Shown here in pieces: positions 26,738-34,578 of a DNA stretch of 50,464 nucleotides. Source of the DNA: an uncultured Pelagibacteraceae bacterium (GTDB lineage Bacteria; Pseudomonadota; Alphaproteobacteria; Pelagibacterales; Pelagibacteraceae); contig CACIUF010000004.1 in assembly GCA_902589765.1 (NCBI GenBank), forward strand, positions 1 through 50,464. Reading direction: 5' to 3'. The notes beneath the pieces were generated by a model. The model saw nothing but the letters and a program-made list of their open reading frames with translations, had not been told where the DNA came from and did not search any database. The position numbers and the translations under genes were made by a program. Positions within the stretch are counted from its first letter, which is position 1. Each line of letters opens with the position of its first letter.

Positions 26738-27477
26738 TATTGTGCCCCCAGGTATGCATCGATTACTCTTTTATCATTTTTAATCTCATCTGGTGTTCCA
26801 TTCGCAAGCATTTTACCATGAGCTAAACAATAAATACTTTCTGCTAATTGCATAATAACTCTCATATTATGTTCGATAACTAAAAGAGTTATCCCAAAAT
26901 CTTGGTTTACTTTAATTAACCTATCTATTATTCCATTGATCAACGTTGGATTAATACCTGCAGTTGGTTCATCTAATAAAAGCATTTCTGGTTCATTCAT
27001 CAAAGCCATTGCCAACTCAAGTAATTTTTGCTGACCAAAAGATAAGTCGCCAGCTCTTAATTTTCTTTTTTGATAAAGTCCTACAAAATTTAAAAGATTT
27101 TCTGCCTTCTCGGTTAAATTTTGAGGAATTTTTGAGAATATTTTTAATATACTTTCATCACTACCTTTGTGACTGATTAACATATTATCCACACAATTTA
27201 ATTTTCCATAAATTCTTGTTTGTTGAAAAGTTCTTAATAAACCAAGTTTAGCAATTACAGGAACAGGTAATTCAGATACTTCTTTACCATTAAATTTAAT
27301 TGACCCCTGGTCTATTGGATAAGTACCAACAATCGAGTTAAATAAAGTTGTTTTTCCTGAACCATTTGGACCAATTAGTCCAAATATTTTTCCCTTTTCT
27401 ACTGACATTGAAATGTCAACATTAGCCTTAACACCGCCAAAAGATTTACTTACATTATTTACTTCTAAAATACTCAT
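26737..27477 (-). CDS. livG: LivG-type ABC transporter ATPase
   Basis: A 246-residue ATPase: Walker A IGPNGSGKTT near 34-43, the LivG hallmark LLRTFQQTRIYGKL near 87, a short signature LSFGQQKLLELAMAL (SFGQQ in place of SGGQ, common in the LivG/UrtD branch), Walker B MLLLDEPTAGINP, and IEHNMRVI. It partners the LivF-type ATPase in importer 1. It overlaps livM by 4 bp upstream and livF by one base downstream. Confidence 0.93.
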   Translation of the reverse strand: MSILEVNNVSKSFGGVKANVDISMSVEKGKIFGLIGPNGSGKTTLFNSIVGTYPIDQGSIKFNGKEVSELPVPVIAKLGLLRTFQQTRIYGKLNCVDNMLISHKGSDESILKIFSKIPQNLTEKAENLLNFVGLYQKRKLRAGDLSFGQQKLLELAMALMNEPEMLLLDEPTAGINPTLINGIIDRLIKVNQDFGITLLVIEHNMRVIMQLAESIYCLAHGKMLANGTPDEIKNDKRVIDAYLGAQ

Positions 27478-28523
27478 TTCAGTTCTACCTGTGCTTTACG
27501 ATCTGCCTCATCAACAACTTCGCCAAATCGTTCAGGATATTTTTCTCTCAACCATCCCATAATTCCCTCTGGGAAATAAATGACAATAACAACTATCAAA
27601 ACTCCTAAAGCAACATATTGCCAACCTAAAAAGAATGTCCAAAATCCTTCTTTGAAAATATGAAACACAGTTGCTCCAATCACAGGACCCCATAAAGTTC
27701 CCTTACCACCAAGGATCGCCATCAAGACCATAAATACTCCCATCTCTCTTCCATCAAATGCAACATCTGTTGAATCTATGTAGCCAACAAGTCCACCCAT
27801 GATACCTCCTGCTAAACCGCAGAAAAATGCTGATACCATCCATCCAATTATTTTATATTTCATTGTCTCAATTCCCATCGCCTCAGCTTTATCCTCATTA
27901 TCTCTGATCGCGTTAAGAATTAATCTAAATCTTGTAGAGTAAATCGCTCTCACTGCTATGAATGTAAGGACAAGCGCACCAAAACTTAAAAAGTAAAAGA
28001 ATTCACCTCTTGCCTCTAATCCACCAACGTTTGGAAAAGGTGGTGTGGTAAAACCTTGTCCCGCTCCAATAATCTCTATACCACCAGAAATTTCTCCTGC
28101 AGCAACACCTAAACCTAAAGTACAAATTGCAAAATAATGTCCTCTAAGTCCTAAGATGGCGTAACCAATTAATCCTGCAACAATAGTTGGCACAATAGCA
28201 GCCACTACAAGTCCAGCTGCCATTCCTTGAAAGAATTGTGTGGGCGTATGTACAAAAGTTTTTTCTCCTCCACTTTCTGTCCACTCAGCCAAAGGAAAAA
28301 ACATGCCAACTTGTACAGAGGCACACAAATACATTCCTAAACCGTAAAATAGAATATTTCCAAATGTGTTATATCCCATTTCTCCACCCTGAATATTCCA
28401 AGTGGTGGCTAAAACAATCAATACACACAAAATAGATAATTGAACTTTAAATGCTGGAAATACAAAGGGTGCAGCAAGCCCAAATATTAAAATTGCACCA
28501 TATAATAAGACATTTTTATTCAT
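27474..28523 (-). CDS. livM: LivM-type ABC transporter permease
   Basis: A 349-residue permease with LivM motifs: GGEMGYNTFGNILFYGLGMY near 45-64, LRGHYFAICTLGLGVAAGEI near 126-145, RDNEDKAEAMGIETMKYK near 206, and GGKGTLWGPVIGATVF near 273. Normal length for the family, unlike the long LivM at 19352. It forms the channel of importer 1 with LivH, whose stop it overlaps by one base; it overlaps livG by 4 bp. The C-terminus is a charged cytoplasmic tail. Confidence 0.92.
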   Translation of the reverse strand: MNKNVLLYGAILIFGLAAPFVFPAFKVQLSILCVLIVLATTWNIQGGEMGYNTFGNILFYGLGMYLCASVQVGMFFPLAEWTESGGEKTFVHTPTQFFQGMAAGLVVAAIVPTIVAGLIGYAILGLRGHYFAICTLGLGVAAGEISGGIEIIGAGQGFTTPPFPNVGGLEARGEFFYFLSFGALVLTFIAVRAIYSTRFRLILNAIRDNEDKAEAMGIETMKYKIIGWMVSAFFCGLAGGIMGGLVGYIDSTDVAFDGREMGVFMVLMAILGGKGTLWGPVIGATVFHIFKEGFWTFFLGWQYVALGVLIVVIVIYFPEGIMGWLREKYPERFGEVVDEADRKAQVELK

Positions 28524-29416
28524 TATTTTAGATACTCTCTTTTTCTTGAAAGTTTAAATCTTCTATAAACAAGAATTAAAACTAACAATAAAAATACTGA
28601 ACCTATTCTAAATTCTGTTCCTAATATATAGTCAGCAAACTCTTCAAATACACCAAGACCCATCCCTGACATTGCAACACCAGGTAAATTGCCAAGTCCA
28701 GCAACAATAACAATCATGAATGATCTAATTGTATATGGTAATCCCATATAAGGATGAATTGTAAAAGTTATTGAAATAAGTGCTCCTGCAACACCACAAA
28801 GAGCAGCATTTAATCCAAAAGTTGCTGCATAAACTTTTTCTGTATCCACACCTAAAATCTTTGCAGCTCTTGCATTTTGAGCTGTTGCTCTGATCGCTCG
28901 ACCAAGTTTTGATTTTTTCATATAAATTACTAAACCAATAGCAAAAACAATACTAACGAATGCTGAAAATATTTTTGAATTTGGTAAAACTACTGCACTA
29001 TCAAATAAAAATGTTGTGCCATAACCTGAATTTGCTAAGACAACATCTGCACCAAATGCAAAGTTCATCAGCTGCATAAAAAGAATACTTATACCAAATG
29101 TAGCAAGAATCGAGATAAACAAGTCTCTATCAACGACTTTATTAATTACTAATTTATAAATTCCGACACCAACAAAATACATTATAATTGGGGATACTAT
29201 TACTCCCCAGGCTGGATGAATTCCATAAAGATACATGAAGTATGCAATGTATCCACCAAGGATAACTAAATCACCTTGGGCAATGTTGATGATATTCATG
29301 ACACCCCATTGTAAAGCCATGCCATAAGCAATTAATGCAAATAAAATTCCAAGTAGTATCCCGTCCAAGCAAGCTTGAACAGTTATCATCGGATACTGAA
29401 AAACCATGAAATCCAT
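28523..29416 (-). CDS. livH: LivH-type ABC transporter permease
   Basis: A 297-residue permease of the LivH family: YGMALQWGVMNIINIAQGDLVILGGY near 26-51 (the NIAQGD motif), RATAQNARAAKILGVD near 176, and VAGLGNLPGVAMSGMGLG near 238. It pairs with LivM of importer 1. It is the first gene after the binding-protein gene, from which a strong hairpin separates it, so permease expression probably depends on partial read-through or a processed transcript. Confidence 0.92.
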   Translation of the reverse strand: MDFMVFQYPMITVQACLDGILLGILFALIAYGMALQWGVMNIINIAQGDLVILGGYIAYFMYLYGIHPAWGVIVSPIIMYFVGVGIYKLVINKVVDRDLFISILATFGISILFMQLMNFAFGADVVLANSGYGTTFLFDSAVVLPNSKIFSAFVSIVFAIGLVIYMKKSKLGRAIRATAQNARAAKILGVDTEKVYAATFGLNAALCGVAGALISITFTIHPYMGLPYTIRSFMIVIVAGLGNLPGVAMSGMGLGVFEEFADYILGTEFRIGSVFLLLVLILVYRRFKLSRKREYLK

Positions 29417-29431
29417 AATTTGCCTATAAAA

Positions 29432-29460
29432 AAATACCCCCTAGAGTTTAGGGGGTATTT
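29432..29460 (-). terminator. Intercistronic terminator-like hairpin between binding protein and livH
   Basis: A perfect 12-bp stem (arms 29432-29443 and 29449-29460, core CCCCC/GGGGG) with a GAGTT loop, followed on the minus strand by a run of seven T. It lies 12 nt after the binding-protein stop codon. It has all the marks of a Rho-independent terminator, yet the co-directional livH gene begins only 15 nt beyond it and has no obvious promoter. Partial termination is the likely function. Confidence 0.88.
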
Positions 29461-29472
29461 AAAGATTTATTA

Positions 29473-30711
29473 TTATCTGTCAGACCACTTAGGAATTGGG
29501 TGAATCAATTTAGCTGATGCCCACTTCAGTGGAGCTACAACTTTGTTTTCACATTTCCCAGCGCCATCACACATTACTTGGAAAAGTACCATCGGCTTGT
29601 CAACATTTTGACCACCCGGTGCGAACTTAATATTTCCATAGAACGTTTGCATGTTCGTAGCTGCAAGAGCATCTCTTACTTTCTTTTGATCGAAAGAATT
29701 CGCTCTTTCAAAAGCATCCTTGAACACTAACAATGCTGCAGAAGACTCTGCTGATTGATATGGCGGATCATATCCAAACTCTTTTTGGAAGTCTGCCGCA
29801 TACGTCATACCATCTTTAAAGAAGTTATCTTTATAAGTTAGTGTTTTATGCCATTGAGAAGCACATAATGCATACTGAGAATTTTTACCATGTTGTTTAG
29901 ATAACTTCGCAGCATCACAATGTGTCATAGCTAACATTGGAACATCAACCTTCATTTCAGCAATTTGTCTAATTGCAGTTAATGCACCTTTTGTGTGTCC
30001 TGATACCACAAGAACATCTGGCTTCATTTGTTTTACTTTAACTAATGTTGCAGCCATATCGTTAAGCTCTTTCGGAAGCTTATCGTCGATTATAATTTCA
30101 GATCCAGTTTCTTTCGCTGCATCTAAAATACCTAATCTTACGTCTTGTGAAAAAGCATCTTGTTCAAATGCTTGTGCAATTCTTACACCTTTTCCACCAT
30201 TTAACTCAACTGCTGTTCTAATAGCTACATCAAGATATAAATTAGCTGGAGCTAAAACTGCAAATAGATATTTGTAACCTTTAGTAAACAAAGATCTAGA
30301 CGCACCATTTGCTTCCACCATTGGCACACCATATTTTTCTGTAACAGGTGCAATCGCTTTTGTTAAACCTGAACTATAAGGCCCAAGCATAAACTCAACA
30401 CCATCTTGTGAGATTAATCTCTCTGCTAATTGAGCTGCTCTTTTTGGGTTTGATTCATCATCATAATAAATGATTTCAAACTTATAAGTTTTTCCACCAA
30501 CTTTAACACCACCCATGCTATTAATTCTGTCAACAGCCATGTTATAACCGTTTTGTGTATGAACACCATTAGATGAATATTTTCCAGTTAATGAAATAGC
30601 AGCACCTAAAACAATTTTATCACCAACAACTTTTGCAAATGAAACAACTGAAGTTGAAAGTAAAATTGCTACTGCAGAAATAAAACTCAAGATTATCTTG
30701 TTTATTTTCAT
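29473..30711 (-). CDS. Liv-type (type 1 fold) periplasmic substrate-binding protein
   Basis: A 412-residue exported protein: signal peptide 1-26 (cut near SFA), then the LivJ/LivK-like fold with VLGAAISLTGKYSSNGVHTQ near 31-50, YYDDESNPKRAAQLAERLI near 86, MLGPYSSGLTKAIAPV, and a C-terminal pair of cysteines (CDGAGKC). Ribosome site AGAAGGAAA precedes the ATG. It serves the LivHMGF importer downstream. Likely ligands are amino acids or amides; specificity is not deducible. The operon behind it continues into azlCD, glaH and proC without a clear break. Confidence 0.92.
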   Translation of the reverse strand: MKINKIILSFISAVAILLSTSVVSFAKVVGDKIVLGAAISLTGKYSSNGVHTQNGYNMAVDRINSMGGVKVGGKTYKFEIIYYDDESNPKRAAQLAERLISQDGVEFMLGPYSSGLTKAIAPVTEKYGVPMVEANGASRSLFTKGYKYLFAVLAPANLYLDVAIRTAVELNGGKGVRIAQAFEQDAFSQDVRLGILDAAKETGSEIIIDDKLPKELNDMAATLVKVKQMKPDVLVVSGHTKGALTAIRQIAEMKVDVPMLAMTHCDAAKLSKQHGKNSQYALCASQWHKTLTYKDNFFKDGMTYAADFQKEFGYDPPYQSAESSAALLVFKDAFERANSFDQKKVRDALAATNMQTFYGNIKFAPGGQNVDKPMVLFQVMCDGAGKCENKVVAPLKWASAKLIHPIPKWSDR

Positions 30712-30801
30712 TTTATTTCCTTCTGTTATTAATTAATTAATTCTTAATTAAATAAATAATTTTCAACTATTGCAAGAGGCAAAAACAACTTTGGATATAT
30801 T

Positions 30802-31416
30802 TTAATATTGTTGTGTAACAATAATAATAATCGCAATGATAACTAAAACACTCGCTGAGATTGTATTAATTGTTTTTGGGTTTGCTTTGATCCATGTAAT
30901 TAATTTTTGAGCTAGCAAAGCATAACCAATCAAGGAAATAAAATCTAAAACAACATAAGTTGTTATTAAAATAAAGAATTGAACAATATAATTGCTATTA
31001 AAATCAATGAACTGCGGAAATATTAGAGGGAAAAACAACCAAGCCTTAGGACTTGTCCCTGCAACTAAAAAACCATCTTTATAAAAAGAAAAAACACTTT
31101 TGGTACTAATTATTTTTGAGTTAACATCTTTTGGTGAAGATTTGTACACATCGTAAGCTAAATACATTAAGTAAATAACTCCGATCCATTTAAAAAAATT
31201 TAAAAAGTTTGGATTATCCGACAAAAATGTTCCTATAACAAAAATTACTAAGGTTGCTTGAAATAAATTTGCCGTCACATCACCTAAGGCTGTCCAAATA
31301 CAATTTTTTACACCATAATTCATTGAATAAGAAATAATAACTATTCGAGGGGTTCCAGGTGTGATGAATAGAAAAATTATGATCTGTAAAAAAAGGATAA
31401 AATCTAGGGGGAGCAT
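30802..31416 (-). CDS. LysE/RhtB-family amino acid exporter
   Basis: A 204-residue membrane protein with the family N-terminus ending in FITPGTPRIV (about 18-27; TPGTP in place of the usual TPGP) and about six hydrophobic segments. It exports an amino acid or derivative; the substrate is unknown. It lies 90 nt upstream of the Liv-type binding protein gene on the same strand, with an AT-rich spacer. Its ATG follows directly on a run of nine T that ends a strong hairpin, leaving no room for a standard ribosome site apart from an AGGA inside the hairpin arm. Expression is therefore probably conditional. Confidence 0.85.
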   Translation of the reverse strand: MLPLDFILFLQIIIFLFITPGTPRIVIISYSMNYGVKNCIWTALGDVTANLFQATLVIFVIGTFLSDNPNFLNFFKWIGVIYLMYLAYDVYKSSPKDVNSKIISTKSVFSFYKDGFLVAGTSPKAWLFFPLIFPQFIDFNSNYIVQFFILITTYVVLDFISLIGYALLAQKLITWIKANPKTINTISASVLVIIAIIIIVTQQY

Positions 31417-31472
31417 AAAAAAAAAGATAGTCCTAAAAAACCGGGAGCTAAAGATGGCTAAGTAGGACTATC
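31417..31472 (-). promoter_or_regulatory. Terminator-like leader hairpin abutting the LysE-family start codon
   Basis: Perfect 10-bp arms GATAGTCCTA (31463-31472 on the minus strand) and TAGGACTATC (31426-31435) enclose 27 nt that can form a smaller AGC/GCT stem. Nine T (31417-31425) follow, then ATG. On the minus strand this is an intrinsic terminator placed exactly at the start of the exporter gene. It may be an attenuator, a riboswitch expression platform, or the 3' end of a small RNA transcribed from the 31473-31536 region. The plus strand has no T run after it, so it does not serve that direction. Confidence 0.7.
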
Positions 31473-31536
31473 AAATCACAATATAACAGATCCTAAAAAA
31501 AATGCATTATTGATTTTTTTCAAATATAAAGGATTT

Positions 31537-31833
31537 ATGAAAAAAAAAGGTCACAGGCCAGTTACACGCGTCAAAAATCCAGAGCCAAATCATGAAGATC
31601 CAGATTGGGTCATCTGGGCAGCCTGGGCCGACAGGATCACTTTTGAAGATATCGAAAAAAAAACTGGCTACCGAGAATCTGATGTCATTAAAATAATGAG
31701 AAAATCTCTCAAACCATCATCATTTAGATTATGGAGAAAAAGAGTTCATCAAAAAAGTATCAAACACAGAAAAAAATTTGAATATTCAAGAAAACAAATT
31801 ACTAGTAAAATAAAAAAAGGTGATTATCTATAA
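31537..31833 (+). CDS. DUF2805/TIGR03643-type conserved protein
   Basis: A 98-residue basic cytoplasmic protein. The N-terminal half has the pattern DWVIWAAWADRITFEDIEKKTG..ESDVIKIMR, followed by KPSSFRLWRKRV near 58-69. This is the hallmark of the small bacterial family I know as DUF2805/TIGR03643, of unknown function; the helix-turn-helix-like spacing suggests nucleic acid binding. I choose the ATG at 31537, preceded by AAAGGA, over a TTG nine codons upstream. The grxC-like gene follows 3 nt after the stop, so the two form an operon. Confidence 0.8.
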   Translation: MKKKGHRPVTRVKNPEPNHEDPDWVIWAAWADRITFEDIEKKTGYRESDVIKIMRKSLKPSSFRLWRKRVHQKSIKHRKKFEYSRKQITSKIKKGDYL

Positions 31834-31836
31834 ACT

Positions 31837-32091
31837 ATGAAAAAAGTAACAATCTATACAGGTCCAATGTGTAATTATTGTGAAGCTGCCAAAAGATTAC
31901 TTACAAGAAACAATGCACCTTATGAAGAAATTGATGTTGCAAAGGTTGAGGGTGCAAAAGATGAGATGATTGAAAAAGCGAATGGTAAAAGAACTATTCC
32001 TCAAATATTTTTTGGTGACCAACACATTGGCGGTTATGATGAAGTTAGAGCTCTAGAAAAAGAAAATAAACTTAAGGATCTATTAAAATAA
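31837..32091 (+). CDS. grxC: Glutaredoxin 3
   Basis: An 84-residue single-domain dithiol glutaredoxin, GrxC size. The active site reads CNYC (residues 12-15) in place of the usual CPYC, with the preceding TGPM. The glutathione-binding TIPQIFFGDQHIGGYDEV segment, with the cis-proline of TIPQ, is intact. It reduces protein and mixed disulfides with glutathione in the cytoplasm. The proline-to-asparagine change at the active site may alter redox potential or iron-sulfur binding. Co-transcribed with the upstream DUF2805-type gene. Confidence 0.93.
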   Translation: MKKVTIYTGPMCNYCEAAKRLLTRNNAPYEEIDVAKVEGAKDEMIEKANGKRTIPQIFFGDQHIGGYDEVRALEKENKLKDLLK

Positions 32092-32113
32092 ATCTTCGAA
32101 ATAAAATTAAGTA

Positions 32114-32404
32114 TTATCGAAGAATACTAAGGGGATCGTAGTAGCAACCTATTTCTTCTATCGTCTCAAAAAAGATTGCATTTAATTCTGCGGAATAAGT
32201 AGTCGGACAAATTCTTTCTGCTTGTAAATTATTTGTATATTCTTTTTTAACTTCGTTGATTGCTAAAGAGCTTGATAAAGAAGTTGTTGCTTGAGCAATA
32301 CTACCAGTATTTACTAAAGTTAAAGAAGGACCTATTAAAGCAGAATATTGAGTACAATTACTCAACACAGGTATTAAAAATAGTAATAAAAAGATTCGTT
32401 TCAC
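32114..32404 (-). CDS. Small lipoprotein of unknown function
   Basis: A 96-residue product with a lipoprotein signal peptide: Lys-Arg start, hydrophobic core, and lipobox LSNC with the lipidated Cys at residue 17. The mature part has a mildly hydrophobic segment (SALIGPSLTLVNTGSIAQA) and two further cysteines (in ERICPTT and EEIGCYYD) that could pair in the periplasm. I do not recognise the family. It converges on grxC with a 22-nt gap containing a modest inverted repeat (TCTTCGA / TCGAAGA at 32093-32099 and 32117-32123) without a T run. The next gene upstream is the CHASE2 phosphatase, stop 64 nt away. Confidence 0.7.
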   Translation of the reverse strand: MKRIFLLLFLIPVLSNCTQYSALIGPSLTLVNTGSIAQATTSLSSSLAINEVKKEYTNNLQAERICPTTYSAELNAIFFETIEEIGCYYDPLSILR

Positions 32405-32467
32405 AAGTGCAACTTACATAAAAATATGGATTTTTAAATAACCAATTTATTCATTTTGGGTTACAAA

Positions 32468-34519
32468 TTATTTCTTCTTTATTAGTTCAGTATTTTTAAT
32501 ATTGATTGCCATGCAAGTTATGTCATCTCTTAACTTTTCTGCACCCCAGTTAAGCTCTTTTTCGATAGCTTCGACGATGGATTTTGGTGTGACCTGTGAC
32601 ATTTCGTTTATAATTTTTTGCACTCCTTCAGCTCCAAGCTCTTCGCCATTTTTCATATAACCTTCAGTTACTCCATCGGTATAAACCACAAAAGTTTTAT
32701 CTTTAAGATTAATAGTATTTGATTTAACCATCGACTCTGTAAAATACTTAACAATACCAATTGGTGGCATTTCAGATTTGATATATTCATAATTTTTATT
32801 TTCATCAAAAGTTAAAATACTTTCGTGACCAGCATTTATAAATACCATTTCACCTGTTTTAATGTTTAATTTTCCAAATACAGCTGTCACAAACATTCCT
32901 TTAAATTTTGCCTCCACTAGTTCATTGTTGACACCAAATACAACTTTTTCTAAAGGGAATTTTAAATTAGTAAGGGTCCTAAAGATTGAAGATGCTTTAG
33001 CCATATACATTCCAGCTTTAACTCCTTTGCCAGATACATCTGCTAATGTAAAAAAATATTCTTCAGGAGTAGATCTTACAACATCAAAATAGTCTCCTGA
33101 AACGTCTCGTGCTGGCACATTTTTTGCAAAAATAAAATTCTCAAATTTTGAAATATCAGGAAATAAGCTTTTTTGAACTCCAGCTGCTAGTTCACGTTCT
33201 TTTAAAAGCTTAGCCTCTTTTTGAAGATTGGCTAAAGCCATTTTGTTTTCCTCAATAAACCTAAAATAAAGACCCGTTAAAAATGTTAGTGTTACAATAA
33301 AAATAGGATAGCTAAAATCTACTAACTCTGATCTAAATTTATAGATAGAAAAACCAATTATTATAATTGCTAAAATATTTCCAAAGAATATGGATAAACT
33401 ATATTTTGGTTTAATTTTTTGAGACAAAACAAATGTAAGTAAAGCAATGATAATCGAAAATAATAATTCAAAAATATAAGTATTTGGATTTCGAACCAAA
33501 TAAGATTGATCAAGAATGTTTTCAATTACATTTGCATGAACTTCTACTCCAGGAATAGTTACACCAAGTGGAGTTTTGACAAGATCAAAAAGTCCTTGTG
33601 CTGATGCTCCAATTAAAACGTATTTGTCTTTAAAAAAATCTGATTGAAATTTCCCATCATACACATCACCAGCTGATATAAATTGATCTTTATTTGATTT
33701 TTTATACTTTATCCAAATGATCCCATTAGGATCTGACTCAACTTTGTGGGGTCTAGCACTTATTCTTTGAATGCCTACTTCATTTAATTCTACATAAATG
33801 TTTTTTTGTTTGGATCCTACTCTAACCATCTCTAGTCCCATGGTGGGGTATATTTTTTTATCGAATTGCACAATTAATGGTAAGGATCGTATTATTCCAT
33901 CTAGTTGATCTAAAAAAGATATAGAACCCAATCCTTTAATATTCTTTTCTAGTTTTTCTAACGATCCTATGGAGTGAGGATATGAATATGTAAAATTTTT
34001 TGGATCACCGCCTTTTGATAAGAATCTTGCTTTTGCCTTTCTGTTATAATTTGAATGTGAGGGTACATTGCTACCTAACACTGCAATGATTGATTTCGAC
34101 TCTTTTAATTTTTCTGAAAAAATATCATCGGGACTTTTTAAGTTCTGAATATCTGCAACATCAGAAGGAATTAAACCATATGACTTGATAATTGCTTCAG
34201 GTGATTGCTTGTCTTTCTCAGTAAAAAAAATATCAAAACCAATCGCTTTTGGATTATGGATATTTAATTGGTCAAGTATTTTAGCAAAAACTTTCCTGTT
34301 CCAGGGAAATTGTCCAAACTTACCTAAACTTTGTTCATCAATGTCAATAATAACCACATCGCTATTTTTTTCCTCAACAAATATTTTTTGATACAAATCA
34401 AAACTTAAATATGAAACAGACTTAATAAACGCAGGATTTAGAATTTTTAGAAAAATTAATAGTGTGAGTAAAATTAAGAAAACAAAATAATTTAAATTTT
34501 TTTGTACAAAAGCTTTCAC
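32468..34519 (-). CDS. CHASE2-domain SpoIIE-type PP2C serine phosphatase
   Basis: A 683-residue membrane sensor phosphatase. TM1 is at about 10-28; a periplasmic CHASE2 domain spans about 35-340 (VVIIDIDEQSLGKFGQFPWNR, AIGFDIFF, and GVEVHANVIENIL). Three TM helices follow at about 347-366, 373-393 and 402-420, then a short coiled linker. The cytoplasmic SpoIIE/RsbU phosphatase (about 455-675) keeps the metal-binding aspartates D476 (VSGDYFD), D494 (ADVSGKG), D615 (YTDG) and D665/D666 (RDDIT). It should dephosphorylate a phospho-STAS protein; two STAS genes lie at 40543-41123. It is last in a co-directional run that starts with the prepilins. The CHASE2 signal is unknown. Confidence 0.93.
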   Translation of the reverse strand: MKAFVQKNLNYFVFLILLTLLIFLKILNPAFIKSVSYLSFDLYQKIFVEEKNSDVVIIDIDEQSLGKFGQFPWNRKVFAKILDQLNIHNPKAIGFDIFFTEKDKQSPEAIIKSYGLIPSDVADIQNLKSPDDIFSEKLKESKSIIAVLGSNVPSHSNYNRKAKARFLSKGGDPKNFTYSYPHSIGSLEKLEKNIKGLGSISFLDQLDGIIRSLPLIVQFDKKIYPTMGLEMVRVGSKQKNIYVELNEVGIQRISARPHKVESDPNGIIWIKYKKSNKDQFISAGDVYDGKFQSDFFKDKYVLIGASAQGLFDLVKTPLGVTIPGVEVHANVIENILDQSYLVRNPNTYIFELLFSIIIALLTFVLSQKIKPKYSLSIFFGNILAIIIIGFSIYKFRSELVDFSYPIFIVTLTFLTGLYFRFIEENKMALANLQKEAKLLKERELAAGVQKSLFPDISKFENFIFAKNVPARDVSGDYFDVVRSTPEEYFFTLADVSGKGVKAGMYMAKASSIFRTLTNLKFPLEKVVFGVNNELVEAKFKGMFVTAVFGKLNIKTGEMVFINAGHESILTFDENKNYEYIKSEMPPIGIVKYFTESMVKSNTINLKDKTFVVYTDGVTEGYMKNGEELGAEGVQKIINEMSQVTPKSIVEAIEKELNWGAEKLRDDITCMAINIKNTELIKKK

Positions 34520-34578
34520 AAAGTGAAATTTATATCTAATTTAAGTAATGTAAATGAAACTTATTAGGAACTAGCTAA

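Noticed and set aside
32093-32123. TCTTCGA/TCGAAGA inverted repeat between grxC and the lipoprotein gene as a bidirectional terminator
   Set aside because: Seven base pairs with a long 17-nt loop and no T run; not convincing by itself.
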